Shown: positions 20,850 to 29,443 of the stretch, one piece after another
Position numbering within the stretch: position 1 is the first letter of the stretch
Layout of the letters: every line of letters begins with the position of its first letter
NCBI GenBank assembly: GCA_049999765.1
Contig: JBNGIQ010009360.1
Coordinates: 39,104 to 82,862, forward strand
Length of the DNA: 43,759 nt
Source of the DNA: Phaeoceros laevis
Taxonomy: Eukaryota > Anthocerotophyta > Anthocerotopsida > Notothyladales
Direction: 5' to 3'
Position numbers and translations under genes: made by a program
The notes under the pieces: model-generated
Seen by the model: the letters and a program-made list of their open reading frames with translations, nothing else
Told to the model about the DNA's origin: nothing
Databases searched by the model: none

Positions 20850-23800
20850 ATGTCGTGCTTTTTTGCATCATCAGGCTCGAGCAACTGGTTGAGTGGTTTT
20901 CAGGACAGTCGCTCTCGACAGATGCAGTTTTACAAAAGTTTCTGCGCAAACTACAGGCTCTACAAGGCAACACCCACTCCTGCTCCGAGATATGTTGCAC
21001 CTCTCTTTGTGCTGGCGGACGAAACGTTCCTCACACAAGCCGGGCACTCGTTGCACAGAGGCTTCTACCAAATCAGTGGAGATTCACCCTGCTTGGGCAA
21101 TCTTCCCCAGCTAATATCGGTAAATTCTCCGTCCAGTCACTTGGATCCATCGAAAATCTACTGGCGGGGAGGTGTTGCAAGGTCCTTCTCTGGGAGGTTA
21201 TCCATGCCTGGCGACGAGATTAAAAGTCTGTGTGAAGAGGGACACCTGGACAAGGCGATGGATGTTCTATTATGCATGGACCAGCGGGACATTGTACCTT
21301 CGGAAAAAATGTATGGGTCTCTTTTGAAGCTGTGCACTAAAAGGAAAGCACTAGCACAGGCTAGGCGGTTGCATGCTCATTTGGCCAAACATGGACTCGA
21401 CTGTACCAGGTTTCTTGGTGAATATCTGGTCAATACCTTAGTCAGGTGTGGCGGGCTTAAGGATGCGCTTGAGGTATTTCGTAGGTTGCAAAATCGGACA
21501 TCCTTTTCTTGGACAGCTCTTATCTCGGGGTTCACCAAAGCCGGACAAGGTGTGGAGGCCATTGAAATGTATCGCTGCATGCAGGAAGAAGGTTTAGATC
21601 CAAACAAATACACATTTATCAGTCTACTTCAAGCTTGTGGCACCATGGCGAATTTGGAACAAGGCAAGCGCATTCATGAAGAAGCAAAAAAATACAGGTG
21701 TGAGTCTGACCTCTTCGTTGGCACTTGTCTAGTGGACATGTACGCAAGGTGCCAGAGCCTAGTGGATGCACGGATTGTGTTTGAAGGGTTGTCATGTCGT
21801 GATTTGGTGTCATGGAATGCAATGCTGTCAGCATGTGCTCTGCAGGGCCAAGCAGACATGGCTGTGCAGCTATATGAGCGAATGCTGGAGGAAGGCGTGA
21901 ATCCAGATGACAGAACATTTGTTAGTGTTATCCAAGCATGTGGTATGCTTGCAGAGACGCAAAAGGGTGCTATTTTGGATGGGCAACAAGTAAGCTTTGT
22001 TCAAAAGGGAAAGGCGGTTCATTTTGAAGCCTGGAGGAGGGGTCACCGATCAGATGCCTTTATTGGGAGTGCCCTTGTTAGCATGTATGCAAAGTGTGGG
22101 AGCTTAGAGGATGCACAGACTGTTTTTGATGGGTTGTCAAAGTGGGATGTTGTATCATGGGCAAGCATGCTCGCAGCCCACGTCCAGCTGGGCGAAGCAA
22201 AGGATGTGTTGGAGCTCTATGGAGAAATGCAAGTACAAGGTGTTTCTCCAGATTCTTGGATCTTTGTTAATACTCTCCAAGCATGTGGCATGCTTGCAGA
22301 GACAGGGGAAGCCATTATTCCCCAAGGCAAACATACTGAAGTGATGGCACTGCAAATAGGGAAGGCTACCCATGCTCATGCATCAAGTAGGGGTTTTGCA
22401 TCAGATGTCGTTGTTGGGAACGCACTTATTAGCATGTACGGGGTGTGTGGCAGCATTCTTGATGCACATGTGGTCTTTGATAATCTGGCTGAATGTAACC
22501 TGGTATCGTGGACAGCAATGCTCTCGGCATACCTTCAGCAGGGTCAAGCAGAACAGGCAATGGAGTTGTTCGGACGCATGCTGCAGGAGGGGTTTAGTCC
22601 CAACCAGTGGACCTTTGTTGGTGCCCTCCAAGCATGTGGTGCGCTTGCTGATAAGGATGAAAACGTAACTGCAGGTGGGCGAATTCTCAGGGCAAAGTCG
22701 CTAGAGAAAGGAAAGACAATACACTCTGAAGCCTGGAGGAAAGGCTATACGTCAGGAATTTTTCTAGGTAGTGCTCTTGTTTGTATGTATGGTAAGTGTG
22801 GAAGCAGTGTGGATGCACAGGGTGTGTTTGATGGCCTGCCGCAACGTAACGTTGTGTCATGGAATGCAATGATTGCAGCATATGTGTTACAGGGCCAAGC
22901 AGAGGCAGCCATGGAGTTGTATGAAGAAATGTCACAGGATGGTGTCAGTCCAGATAATGGGACCTTTGTCAGCACAATTCAAGCATGTGGCATGCTTGCA
23001 GACAAGGAAGAAGGTGTTCTGGTTGATGGACAACTAAGAAAAGTACAAGCTCTACAACAGGGGAAGGCGATACATGCTGACACTGAGGAGAGGGGCTATA
23101 TCTCAGATCTATTTGTCAGTAACGCCCTCATCACTATGTATGGGAAGAGTAAGAGCATTGTTGATGCACAGATTGTGTTTGATATGTTGCCCCAAAAGGA
23201 TTTGGTTTCGTGGAATGTGATACTCGCGGCATATTCTGAGCTGGGCCAGGCAGACAAGACATTACGGCTATATCAGCAGATGCAAGATGAACGCTTGAAC
23301 CCAGATGATACAACAATTGTGCATGTCTTGCAAGCATGTGGGAATGCAGGGGCTCTAGATACTTGTATTTCAATTCACCACAGTCTTGTCTCCACCGGAA
23401 GTGTGTTCAGTCCAGTAGTCGCAAGTACTCTGGTTCATGTCTATGGAAAGCTGGGAAGAATGCAGGACGCTCAGTATGTGTTCGATGCTCAACTGCAGCC
23501 TGATGTGGTGTCATGGACTTCGTTAATAGCTGGTTATGCTCGGGAAGGTAGTTTTCAGTCAAGCGTGCAGTGCTACGATAAGATGCTGCTGGGTGGTGTG
23601 AAACCAAATGCAGTGACATTCCTGTCTCTTCTTTCAGCATGTAGTCATGCTGGGATGGTGGACAGAGGGGTCAACTATTTCGAGTCCATGTGCAGCTATC
23701 ATGGCATCATGCCACAAATTGAACATTTTGTTTGCATGGTGGACCTTCTTGGCAGGGCCGGTTATTTCGGGATAATAGAAAATATGCTGTCAAGCATACC

Positions 23801-24149
23801 ATTGCAACCCAACCTGACCCTTTGGTTGTGTTTGCTCAGTGCCTGTCGAAAGCACGGCAATGTAGTGCTGGGGAGACATGCCTTTGACCGAGCAGTGCAG
23901 CTGCAGCCGAATGATGCAGCAGCATACATACTCATGTCAAATATCTACACCAGTTCCGCCCAATGGGAGGGTGCAACCCAAGTGAACGCCCTGGGACAAA
24001 TATCATGTGCATGGAAGAAGCCCGCGGAGTGCTGGATAGAATATGAGCAAAAAAAGAACTCCTTTATGGTGGGCGACCACAAGCACCCTCAACAGGAGCA
24101 GGTTTATGAACTGCTTGCAGGATTAAGCTCGACGGTGACATTCAGGTAA
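20850..24149 (+). CDS. PLS-class PPR protein with E/E+-type end, intronless
   Basis: The frame opens at 20808 with GTG; the first ATG is 20850 (1099 residues) and the next good one is 20922. The N-terminal 100 residues are a plausible organelle presequence (MQFYKSFCANYRLYKATPTP). Repeats begin near MPGDEIKSLCEEGHLDKAMD. About 25 P, L and S repeats follow, and four carry a 13-15 residue insert spaced about 350 bases apart. The E domain (LTLWLCLLSACRKHGNVVLG) and E+ (CWIEYEQKKNSFMVGDHKHP) are present. The protein ends with QQEQVYELLAGLSSTVTFR, just past the usual E+ HP motif, without a DYW domain. It is a close paralogue of the PPR at 6541-9231, sharing the leader motif DExxSLCxEGxLDKAxDVL. Organelle RNA target unknown. 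The true start could be 20922 or lie after a 5' UTR intron. Confidence 0.92.
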   Translation: MSCFFASSGSSNWLSGFQDSRSRQMQFYKSFCANYRLYKATPTPAPRYVAPLFVLADETFLTQAGHSLHRGFYQISGDSPCLGNLPQLISVNSPSSHLDPSKIYWRGGVARSFSGRLSMPGDEIKSLCEEGHLDKAMDVLLCMDQRDIVPSEKMYGSLLKLCTKRKALAQARRLHAHLAKHGLDCTRFLGEYLVNTLVRCGGLKDALEVFRRLQNRTSFSWTALISGFTKAGQGVEAIEMYRCMQEEGLDPNKYTFISLLQACGTMANLEQGKRIHEEAKKYRCESDLFVGTCLVDMYARCQSLVDARIVFEGLSCRDLVSWNAMLSACALQGQADMAVQLYERMLEEGVNPDDRTFVSVIQACGMLAETQKGAILDGQQVSFVQKGKAVHFEAWRRGHRSDAFIGSALVSMYAKCGSLEDAQTVFDGLSKWDVVSWASMLAAHVQLGEAKDVLELYGEMQVQGVSPDSWIFVNTLQACGMLAETGEAIIPQGKHTEVMALQIGKATHAHASSRGFASDVVVGNALISMYGVCGSILDAHVVFDNLAECNLVSWTAMLSAYLQQGQAEQAMELFGRMLQEGFSPNQWTFVGALQACGALADKDENVTAGGRILRAKSLEKGKTIHSEAWRKGYTSGIFLGSALVCMYGKCGSSVDAQGVFDGLPQRNVVSWNAMIAAYVLQGQAEAAMELYEEMSQDGVSPDNGTFVSTIQACGMLADKEEGVLVDGQLRKVQALQQGKAIHADTEERGYISDLFVSNALITMYGKSKSIVDAQIVFDMLPQKDLVSWNVILAAYSELGQADKTLRLYQQMQDERLNPDDTTIVHVLQACGNAGALDTCISIHHSLVSTGSVFSPVVASTLVHVYGKLGRMQDAQYVFDAQLQPDVVSWTSLIAGYAREGSFQSSVQCYDKMLLGGVKPNAVTFLSLLSACSHAGMVDRGVNYFESMCSYHGIMPQIEHFVCMVDLLGRAGYFGIIENMLSSIPLQPNLTLWLCLLSACRKHGNVVLGRHAFDRAVQLQPNDAAAYILMSNIYTSSAQWEGATQVNALGQISCAWKKPAECWIEYEQKKNSFMVGDHKHPQQEQVYELLAGLSSTVTFR

Positions 24150-24746
24150 GCTTCATCCAGCACCATGAACGTATTAGAGTAGCTCACGGTACCAACAGGA
24201 AAACTTGGAAATTCTCGCAGAAAGTAAATGGAATCCGAAGTGGAAGGAAATACCTGCTCCCCCGGCAGCTATAAGGTAACCAAGAAGAAAAGAACTGTAG
24301 GCTCAACATCCGAAATCACTACCAGAGTCGTTCACTACGGTACAGATACTTTCCGTCCCAAAGTCATGACGACGCCGGTAGGCACTAGGTGATCGTGACA
24401 GTACATAGAGAACTCCGGTGGCTTGACTTCTTTGGGTGCTGGGGGTGCTGGGATGGCTTCGACTAATGGAATGAAACCATGCCTTTGGCAGGAACTCCTG
24501 AACAGGCAGACTCCTGAACACAGCAGCTCTACAGTCCAGAACAGACCGGTCACCCACTGGAAACAAATAAAGGCTTTTCACCGGTCAGGACACCTCACCC
24601 CTGCCGACCAGCGGGGCACAAGGCAAGGCGGCAATTGTGATCACCAAATGAACGGCTCACCCAGAACAGGGAGCAGGGCGGCTGTGGACGCAGTATTTGT
24701 CAGGCTCCTGAGTTTCTCCTCCGTTGTCACCTCCCTGCAACCCTGC
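24150..24746. other. Convergent 3' region between PPR and ThiM genes
   Basis: No gene. I searched both strands for a thiamine-pyrophosphate riboswitch (CTGAGA with a downstream ACCTGAT-like element) and saw none. Confidence 0.45.
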
Positions 24747-25681
24747 TCAAAACGGAGGACTCATCTGCGCAATCTTAACGCGGGATGTGACCGTGGCCTC
24801 GTCCAGAGTGTGCAAAGTGTCAAGCAGATGCATTCGGAGAGACGCAGGCCCCATAGCCTTCTCATTGCCAACCTCCCCGGCCAGGCCAAAAAAGGCAAAC
24901 GCAAAGGCCACAGCATCCAGCAGCTGGCCAGGGTGGACTGCGATGAAGGCCGCAATGAGGGCTGTCACAGCACAGCCTGTTGCAGTAATTCTCTGCATAA
25001 GTTGCACCCCGTTGCTTACTCCAAGCACCCTCTTGCCATCCGTTACCAAATCCACAGCTCCTGACACAGCCACTATGGAGGAGGATAGCCTAGCCAGCTC
25101 CTTGGCGGCATCCATAGCGTCCAGCGAGCCGCGAGTGCTGTCCACGCCCTGTTCATTCGAGCCAAACCACCGCACAAGTGAGCTGCCAGGAACCTTCAAC
25201 TGCAGGTATTTCAACAGGAATGCATGCTTACCTTGGAGGGGCCGATGGAGGATCCAACAAGGGCCATGATCTCGGAAGCGTTTCCGCGGATTACGGTAGG
25301 CTTCAGCCGGATGAGCTCCACGCACTTCTCTGTGCGGAATTGCGTGGCTCCGACACCTACAGGATCCAGAACCCAGGGCTTCCGCATCTCATTGGCTCGG
25401 CTGGCAGCCACCTTCATGGAGAAGATCCAGTCGGGGCTGAGAGTGCCGATGTTGATACAAAGGGCGCTGGTGAGGGCCGTGAACTCGTGTATCTCCTCCA
25501 GGGCGTGCACCATGGCCGGGCTAGCCCCAGCTGCCAGCAATGTGTTGGCCATAATGTCCATGCTCACATAGTTGGTAATGCATTGCACCAACGGAACCTT
25601 CTCCCGCACCCTGCAAACTGCCTTCCATGTCTCTACGCCCCAGTCGGTCTGCGCCCCGCGGAACTCTCTGAAGCTCGCCAT
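24747..25681 (-). CDS. THIM: Hydroxyethylthiazole kinase (thiamine salvage), two exons
   Basis: Phosphorylates 4-methyl-5-(2-hydroxyethyl)thiazole with ATP so that the thiazole can be reused for thiamine. Exon 1 is 25681-25232 and exon 2 is 25148-24747, with an 83-base GT/AG intron in phase 0, giving 283 residues, the usual ThiM length. Exon 1 has VPLVQCITNYVSMDIMANTL, AGASPAMVHA, NIGTLSPDWI, KPWVLDPVGVGATQFR and TVIRGNASEIMAL. Exon 2 has GVDSTRGSLDAMDAAKELA, VAVSGAVDLVTDGKRVLGVS and the conserved ITATGCAVTALIAAF with its catalytic-site Cys. The acceptor before GVDST was chosen because it restores the family sequence. Other AGs would make the intron under 40 bases. The upstream in-frame ATG at 25744 adds 21 residues and is less likely. 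No transit peptide is visible. Confidence 0.93.
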
Positions 25682-26815
25682 GCTTTCATAGTCTCTCCAC
25701 CAAGCCACAGCTAAAACGGGAGGAACAAATGGACAAAGTAACATAGCAGGTCGGTGTGAAACGGGCCTCAGTCACTGACGAATATTGTACCGTTCTTTGC
25801 CGCCAAACGGCACTCGCTTCGATTTCTGGAGTTCTTTGCAACATGCCTCTGCACCGTACCGTGGTATCTTGAGGAATTGTGCATCCCTTGATACAACTGT
25901 AATCGCACCGGGCAGAGTTTCTTCAATCTCCTGCTCCATTTCAATGCAGCTATGTCGGTCATGCTAGAGGAAATAGACGACGCCGATAGGCTTCTGGACG
26001 CCAACCGCATGACAACAGGACTAGCTTTGGAAGGGATCTCCCCAGCAATTCAATCCCTAACGTCATGCTGCAACAACCTGGAGGTGCTTGACTCGAAACC
26101 GGACTCAGTGGATGGGGGTAGAGGGTATCATTCTGTTCCAAGGCATTTGGTGCAATCGTGATTGAAACAGTTCGTCTCTGGCATCTCGGCTGGTATACAT
26201 TAAGTCGTTTTGAACGTCAAGGCTGTCCTTGTATGTTTTACAGGGTATACCTAGATCCAGAACTATTTAGTGTGTGGTACTGCCTCAAGCAGTTGTCAAG
26301 CATCCTACCAGATGTCCTAAAGTTCTTGTCTTTAGCCAGTCTGTTTCCTTCCTTGCTCAAGTTCTTCGTCTTCCAGAGTATGGGTACTCGCTCACTCACC
26401 TTGTTAGGGCCTGGAGGGCACCTTTGTCGCGGATCATGCTTTGAGGCAGAAGAGTGCAATCCTGGTTGGCTCTTATTAGTTGTACAAAAGATGAGTGAGA
26501 CTTGAACAACGAGAAATTCTGAAAGTGATGACATTTTACAGTCACCAGAATCTTCGTTTGTTGAAGCCGGACCCCATTACTCCTCCATAGTGATTTGATG
26601 ATTATCAGATTTCCATCATACTAATAGTCTGAAAACATTGCTTCAATTGCTCCAAGAATGAAGCACCCTTTTTGTCTATTTCCATGTAATTGCAGAAAAA
26701 ACTTTTGGGTGTGGGACGTACCTCAAGGTCGGTGACGTAGGTCGCAGATACTTACCTGCTCCGTGTTGCACTAGCTCCATTTGCTCAACCAGGTCTTGTT
26801 CCACCAGCAGCCTTG
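25682..26815. other. 1.1-kb intergenic region
   Basis: Promoter side of ThiM and 3' flank of P2. Nothing codes convincingly; a few open frames of 60-115 codons lack codon bias and homology. Confidence 0.45.
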
Positions 26816-28942
26816 CTATATGTCGTTCTTGAGCTCTTCAATTCTAACGTCTGAACCACGGGCATACCTAAACAGTTTCTCAAGTGCCTCCCTGTACTGC
26901 TCCATAGTTTTACTTGTGATCGCTTCTGCGATCTCCTCGTCTCTAGCAGAGTGTGCAGCTATGTTGGCCAGTTGATGTAGTGTGTATACGTTGCTTTTGG
27001 TTGTGTTCATACGTGTTAGTTCTACCACAGTCTCATCAAGTCCTCGGTCAGCGAGGAGCCAGCATGCCTCTGGCTGATTTCGGAGGTCCCCCAGAGTCAC
27101 ATGCCAGTTCGTCATGTTGTTATGGTTGTCCCTGCTGAATCTGATGACATTGTTGAACGGCTTCAAATCGTCGGCAATTCGCTTCCGAACCCTTTCCAGC
27201 AAGGTACGTACCCAGATTTTGAACATAGAAGCTGACACCACGTCATACTTGTGCTCGATCCACCTATTCCGATCCTCACACTGGTTCAATGATGTGGTGC
27301 ACTGGTCAAGAGCATGAATTTTGGATCTTAGCTGAGCTTCAAGCATTTGGATGGTTGCTGCCTTTTCCACAACCTCCTTTTCCTTACGAGTGAAACTCTC
27401 AGACTTTTCTCTCAGCTCCCTTTCCAGTTGGACAATCAAGTCAGCCAGTAGTCCACTATCGTTCTCGACTCCTTGAGACTTAGCATAAAAGAATGTCTCC
27501 ATGAATCTCCGACTGGCCTCCAAGTGCCTCACCTGGTCCAGTTCTATATTCAAAAGATTGTTATTGAGTTGCTTCAGAGCATTTGCCTTGCTCTTGAGGA
27601 CGTTGTAATCTCGTGGGCGGAGTACAATCACACAATCGGCATGGCGCTCCCACTGATCATCTGGGGCGCCAAATCCAATCTCTGAGCAGCCAGGCAAGAA
27701 GGTGTACCTGTAGGTGTCTGGCTTGAAGGGAGGAAGCCCATGGTGAGAAAGGAACCTGTTGACCTCGTAACGATTGAGTACTTGGTGTGGGTCTTCAGGT
27801 GGATCTTCTATGGTGAAGTTGTCTGTGCAGTCGGTATACAAGAGAGCACATTTCAGAGGCTCCTTCATTTTGTAGCTTTCATCTTTCTGGGGATCAAGCG
27901 CCGTACTGCGATCACCTGCAAGAAGGTGATTGGGGTTTGGTGAGGGCGCATTTGTGTCTCCAAAGACGAGGGGATCCATCGGTAAAAACTCATGATTGAT
28001 ATTCTTCATCTTCTGTCCTACCTGCTCCAGTTTCCTTTGCACCTTCAGGTACACTTCCTTATTTTTCTTTATCCTCTCTACCTCTCGTCTAGCAGCCTCC
28101 GGATTTCTTGCTGACCTAAGCAGCCTGGTCCCTGTTGAAACCATGGGTGGCTGCTTCTTCACTGCAATCCATGGGCTGTCATTCTCATCGGCATAGTCAG
28201 CATCCTGTTGCCTCTTAAGTCCTCTGCTCAGTGTATCACCAGTAATTAACAACGTAGGCAGTCCAAGATTTGAAGATGAAGATGAGAAATCTGGTACTGC
28301 TAGCTTTTCTTCTTCCTTCCTCTTCCCCTTCGTATCTGGTGCTGGTAGATCAGCTTTTGGAGCTTCCGTCGCTGGAGTTTTATCTGGAGTGGTTTTCCCA
28401 GCGGCATCCACTGGAAGTGGTGGAGCATCTACGGGGAGTGGTGGGGGGTCGACTGGGAGTTCGTTAGATGCAGGTGCAGGTTTAGAGGGAACAGTATCAG
28501 GAGGACGAGCCGGCGTTGAAGTATCTGCAGGTGGAGCCGGCGGCTTTGCCGAATCCACAGGTGGGGTTGGCTGCTTTACAGCATCTCCAGCCAGTGGTGA
28601 CGACTGTCCAGAATCTGCAGGTGGAGAAAGAGGCTTTGGAGCGTCTACAGGGATGGGTGCAGGTTTTGGGGCGTCTTGATGTGGAGGAGAAGGCTGAGAT
28701 TCTGCTCCAGCAACCACACCTACGCTTTTCTTTGCGGGCGAAGGTTTTGCGTCGTCGGCCTGTGGAGGAGAAGGCTCCTTGCTGTCTCCAGGTGGAGACT
28801 GTGCTCCAGCAACCACATTCACGGATTTCTCTGAAGCAGCTGTGCCTGTTGCTGGAGGTGCAGCAACAGGCGCCGGCGGAGCAGGTGGTGGTGGCGAGGG
28901 TGGACTTGCCAGTGCAGCAGGTGCCGGAAGGGGAGATGCCAT
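26816..28942 (-). CDS. Uncharacterised coiled-coil protein P2 (paralogue of P1 at 10537-12681)
   Basis: Encodes 708 residues in one exon from ATG 28942; the open frame extends nine codons further but begins with TTG. Residues 1-210 are a Pro/Ala/Asp-rich low-complexity region with repeated PPADxxxPSP-like units and two copies of KSVGVVAGA/KSVNVVAGA. A basic segment follows. Then comes the shared family region: KCALLYTDCTDNF, the TYRYTFLPGCSEIGF stretch and CVIVLRPRDYNVLKSKANAL. A coiled coil comes next (ELREKSESFTRKEKEVVEKA). The C-terminal helical domain holds MFKIWVRTLLERVRKRIADD, QPEACWLLADRGLDETVVEL and EEIAEAITSKTMEQYREALE. P2 lacks the CxxC pair seen in P1. Nothing indicates membrane insertion or secretion. 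Function unknown; the long coiled coil and helical tail suggest a scaffold (inference). Confidence 0.85.
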   Translation of the reverse strand: MASPLPAPAALASPPSPPPPAPPAPVAAPPATGTAASEKSVNVVAGAQSPPGDSKEPSPPQADDAKPSPAKKSVGVVAGAESQPSPPHQDAPKPAPIPVDAPKPLSPPADSGQSSPLAGDAVKQPTPPVDSAKPPAPPADTSTPARPPDTVPSKPAPASNELPVDPPPLPVDAPPLPVDAAGKTTPDKTPATEAPKADLPAPDTKGKRKEEEKLAVPDFSSSSSNLGLPTLLITGDTLSRGLKRQQDADYADENDSPWIAVKKQPPMVSTGTRLLRSARNPEAARREVERIKKNKEVYLKVQRKLEQVGQKMKNINHEFLPMDPLVFGDTNAPSPNPNHLLAGDRSTALDPQKDESYKMKEPLKCALLYTDCTDNFTIEDPPEDPHQVLNRYEVNRFLSHHGLPPFKPDTYRYTFLPGCSEIGFGAPDDQWERHADCVIVLRPRDYNVLKSKANALKQLNNNLLNIELDQVRHLEASRRFMETFFYAKSQGVENDSGLLADLIVQLERELREKSESFTRKEKEVVEKAATIQMLEAQLRSKIHALDQCTTSLNQCEDRNRWIEHKYDVVSASMFKIWVRTLLERVRKRIADDLKPFNNVIRFSRDNHNNMTNWHVTLGDLRNQPEACWLLADRGLDETVVELTRMNTTKSNVYTLHQLANIAAHSARDEEIAEAITSKTMEQYREALEKLFRYARGSDVRIEELKNDI

Positions 28943-29289
28943 TCCTGTACTACAACTCAATATCCGCAAGATGTGTTAGACTAGTGTCAACAACGCCCAT
29001 AACCTTCACGATCCTGTTTATGCAGACTGGAACACGTGATCTTCCTCCGCTTCTTGCTCGTCAGAAAGGCTGCTCGCTTGTCCCATGCCTTTCTGCATCC
29101 TGTTGAACAGCTAATCCCATCAAATATTAGAAACTCTGCTGGAATAAGGGAGCAGAGCAGACACAGCAACACGTTTTTCAATGCTTACATGAGGAGGGTG
29201 AGTTGTTGTCCCTTCATCAACAGAAGGACCCTTCTGAAGATGAAGATGAAGAGCGTGAGAGGGAAGGATGAAAACAAAAACTGTCGAAG

Positions 29290-29328
29290 AGACGCGTCCT
29301 TCGATATCCGGAAGAAACGGAATTGTCT
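29290..29328 (+). repeat. 39-base direct repeat, left copy flanking GMP synthase
   Basis: Identical to 31252-31290 at 38 of 39 positions; the one difference is C versus T at the tenth base. The core is TCGATATCCGGAAGAAACGG. It lies 115 bases before the GMP synthase start. Confidence 0.9.
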
Positions 29329-29409
29329 GCCAAACTTTCCATACCCATCGATAATGGCATTCCATTTCCATCCCCATCGATCAGCCAAAGCCAAATGGCA
29401 ATGTCCGCG

Positions 29410-29418
29410 AAACCCTAA
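29410..29418 (+). promoter_or_regulatory. Telo-box (AAACCCTAA) upstream of GMP synthase
   Basis: The string AAACCCTAA lies 26 bases before the start codon. In plants this element is common near the 5' end of housekeeping and translation-related genes. Its role here is inferred from the motif alone. Confidence 0.35.
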
Positions 29419-29443
29419 ATATGTTCGGTGCACAACAGAGTGA

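Larger units (their letters stand above)
28943..29443. promoter_or_regulatory. Divergent promoter region of P2 and GMP synthase
   Basis: A 501-base space between two start codons in opposite directions. It contains one copy of the 39-base direct repeat (29290-29328), a short GATGAAGATGAAGAT-type run near 29236, and a telo-box next to the GMP synthase start. Confidence 0.5.

Noticed and set aside
24150-24746. Thiamine-pyrophosphate riboswitch near ThiM
   Set aside because: Looked for CTGAGA and ACCTGAT-type elements on both strands near the gene; neither pair is present, and plant riboswitches are known in other thiamine genes.
25200-25231. Very short (32-base) intron in ThiM
   Set aside because: Too short for plant splicing, and it leaves extra residues; the acceptor before 25148 gives an 83-base intron and restores the family sequence GVDST.
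28943-28969. Nine extra N-terminal residues for P2
   Set aside because: They would begin at a TTG codon; ATG 28942 starts the Pro-rich N-terminus naturally.
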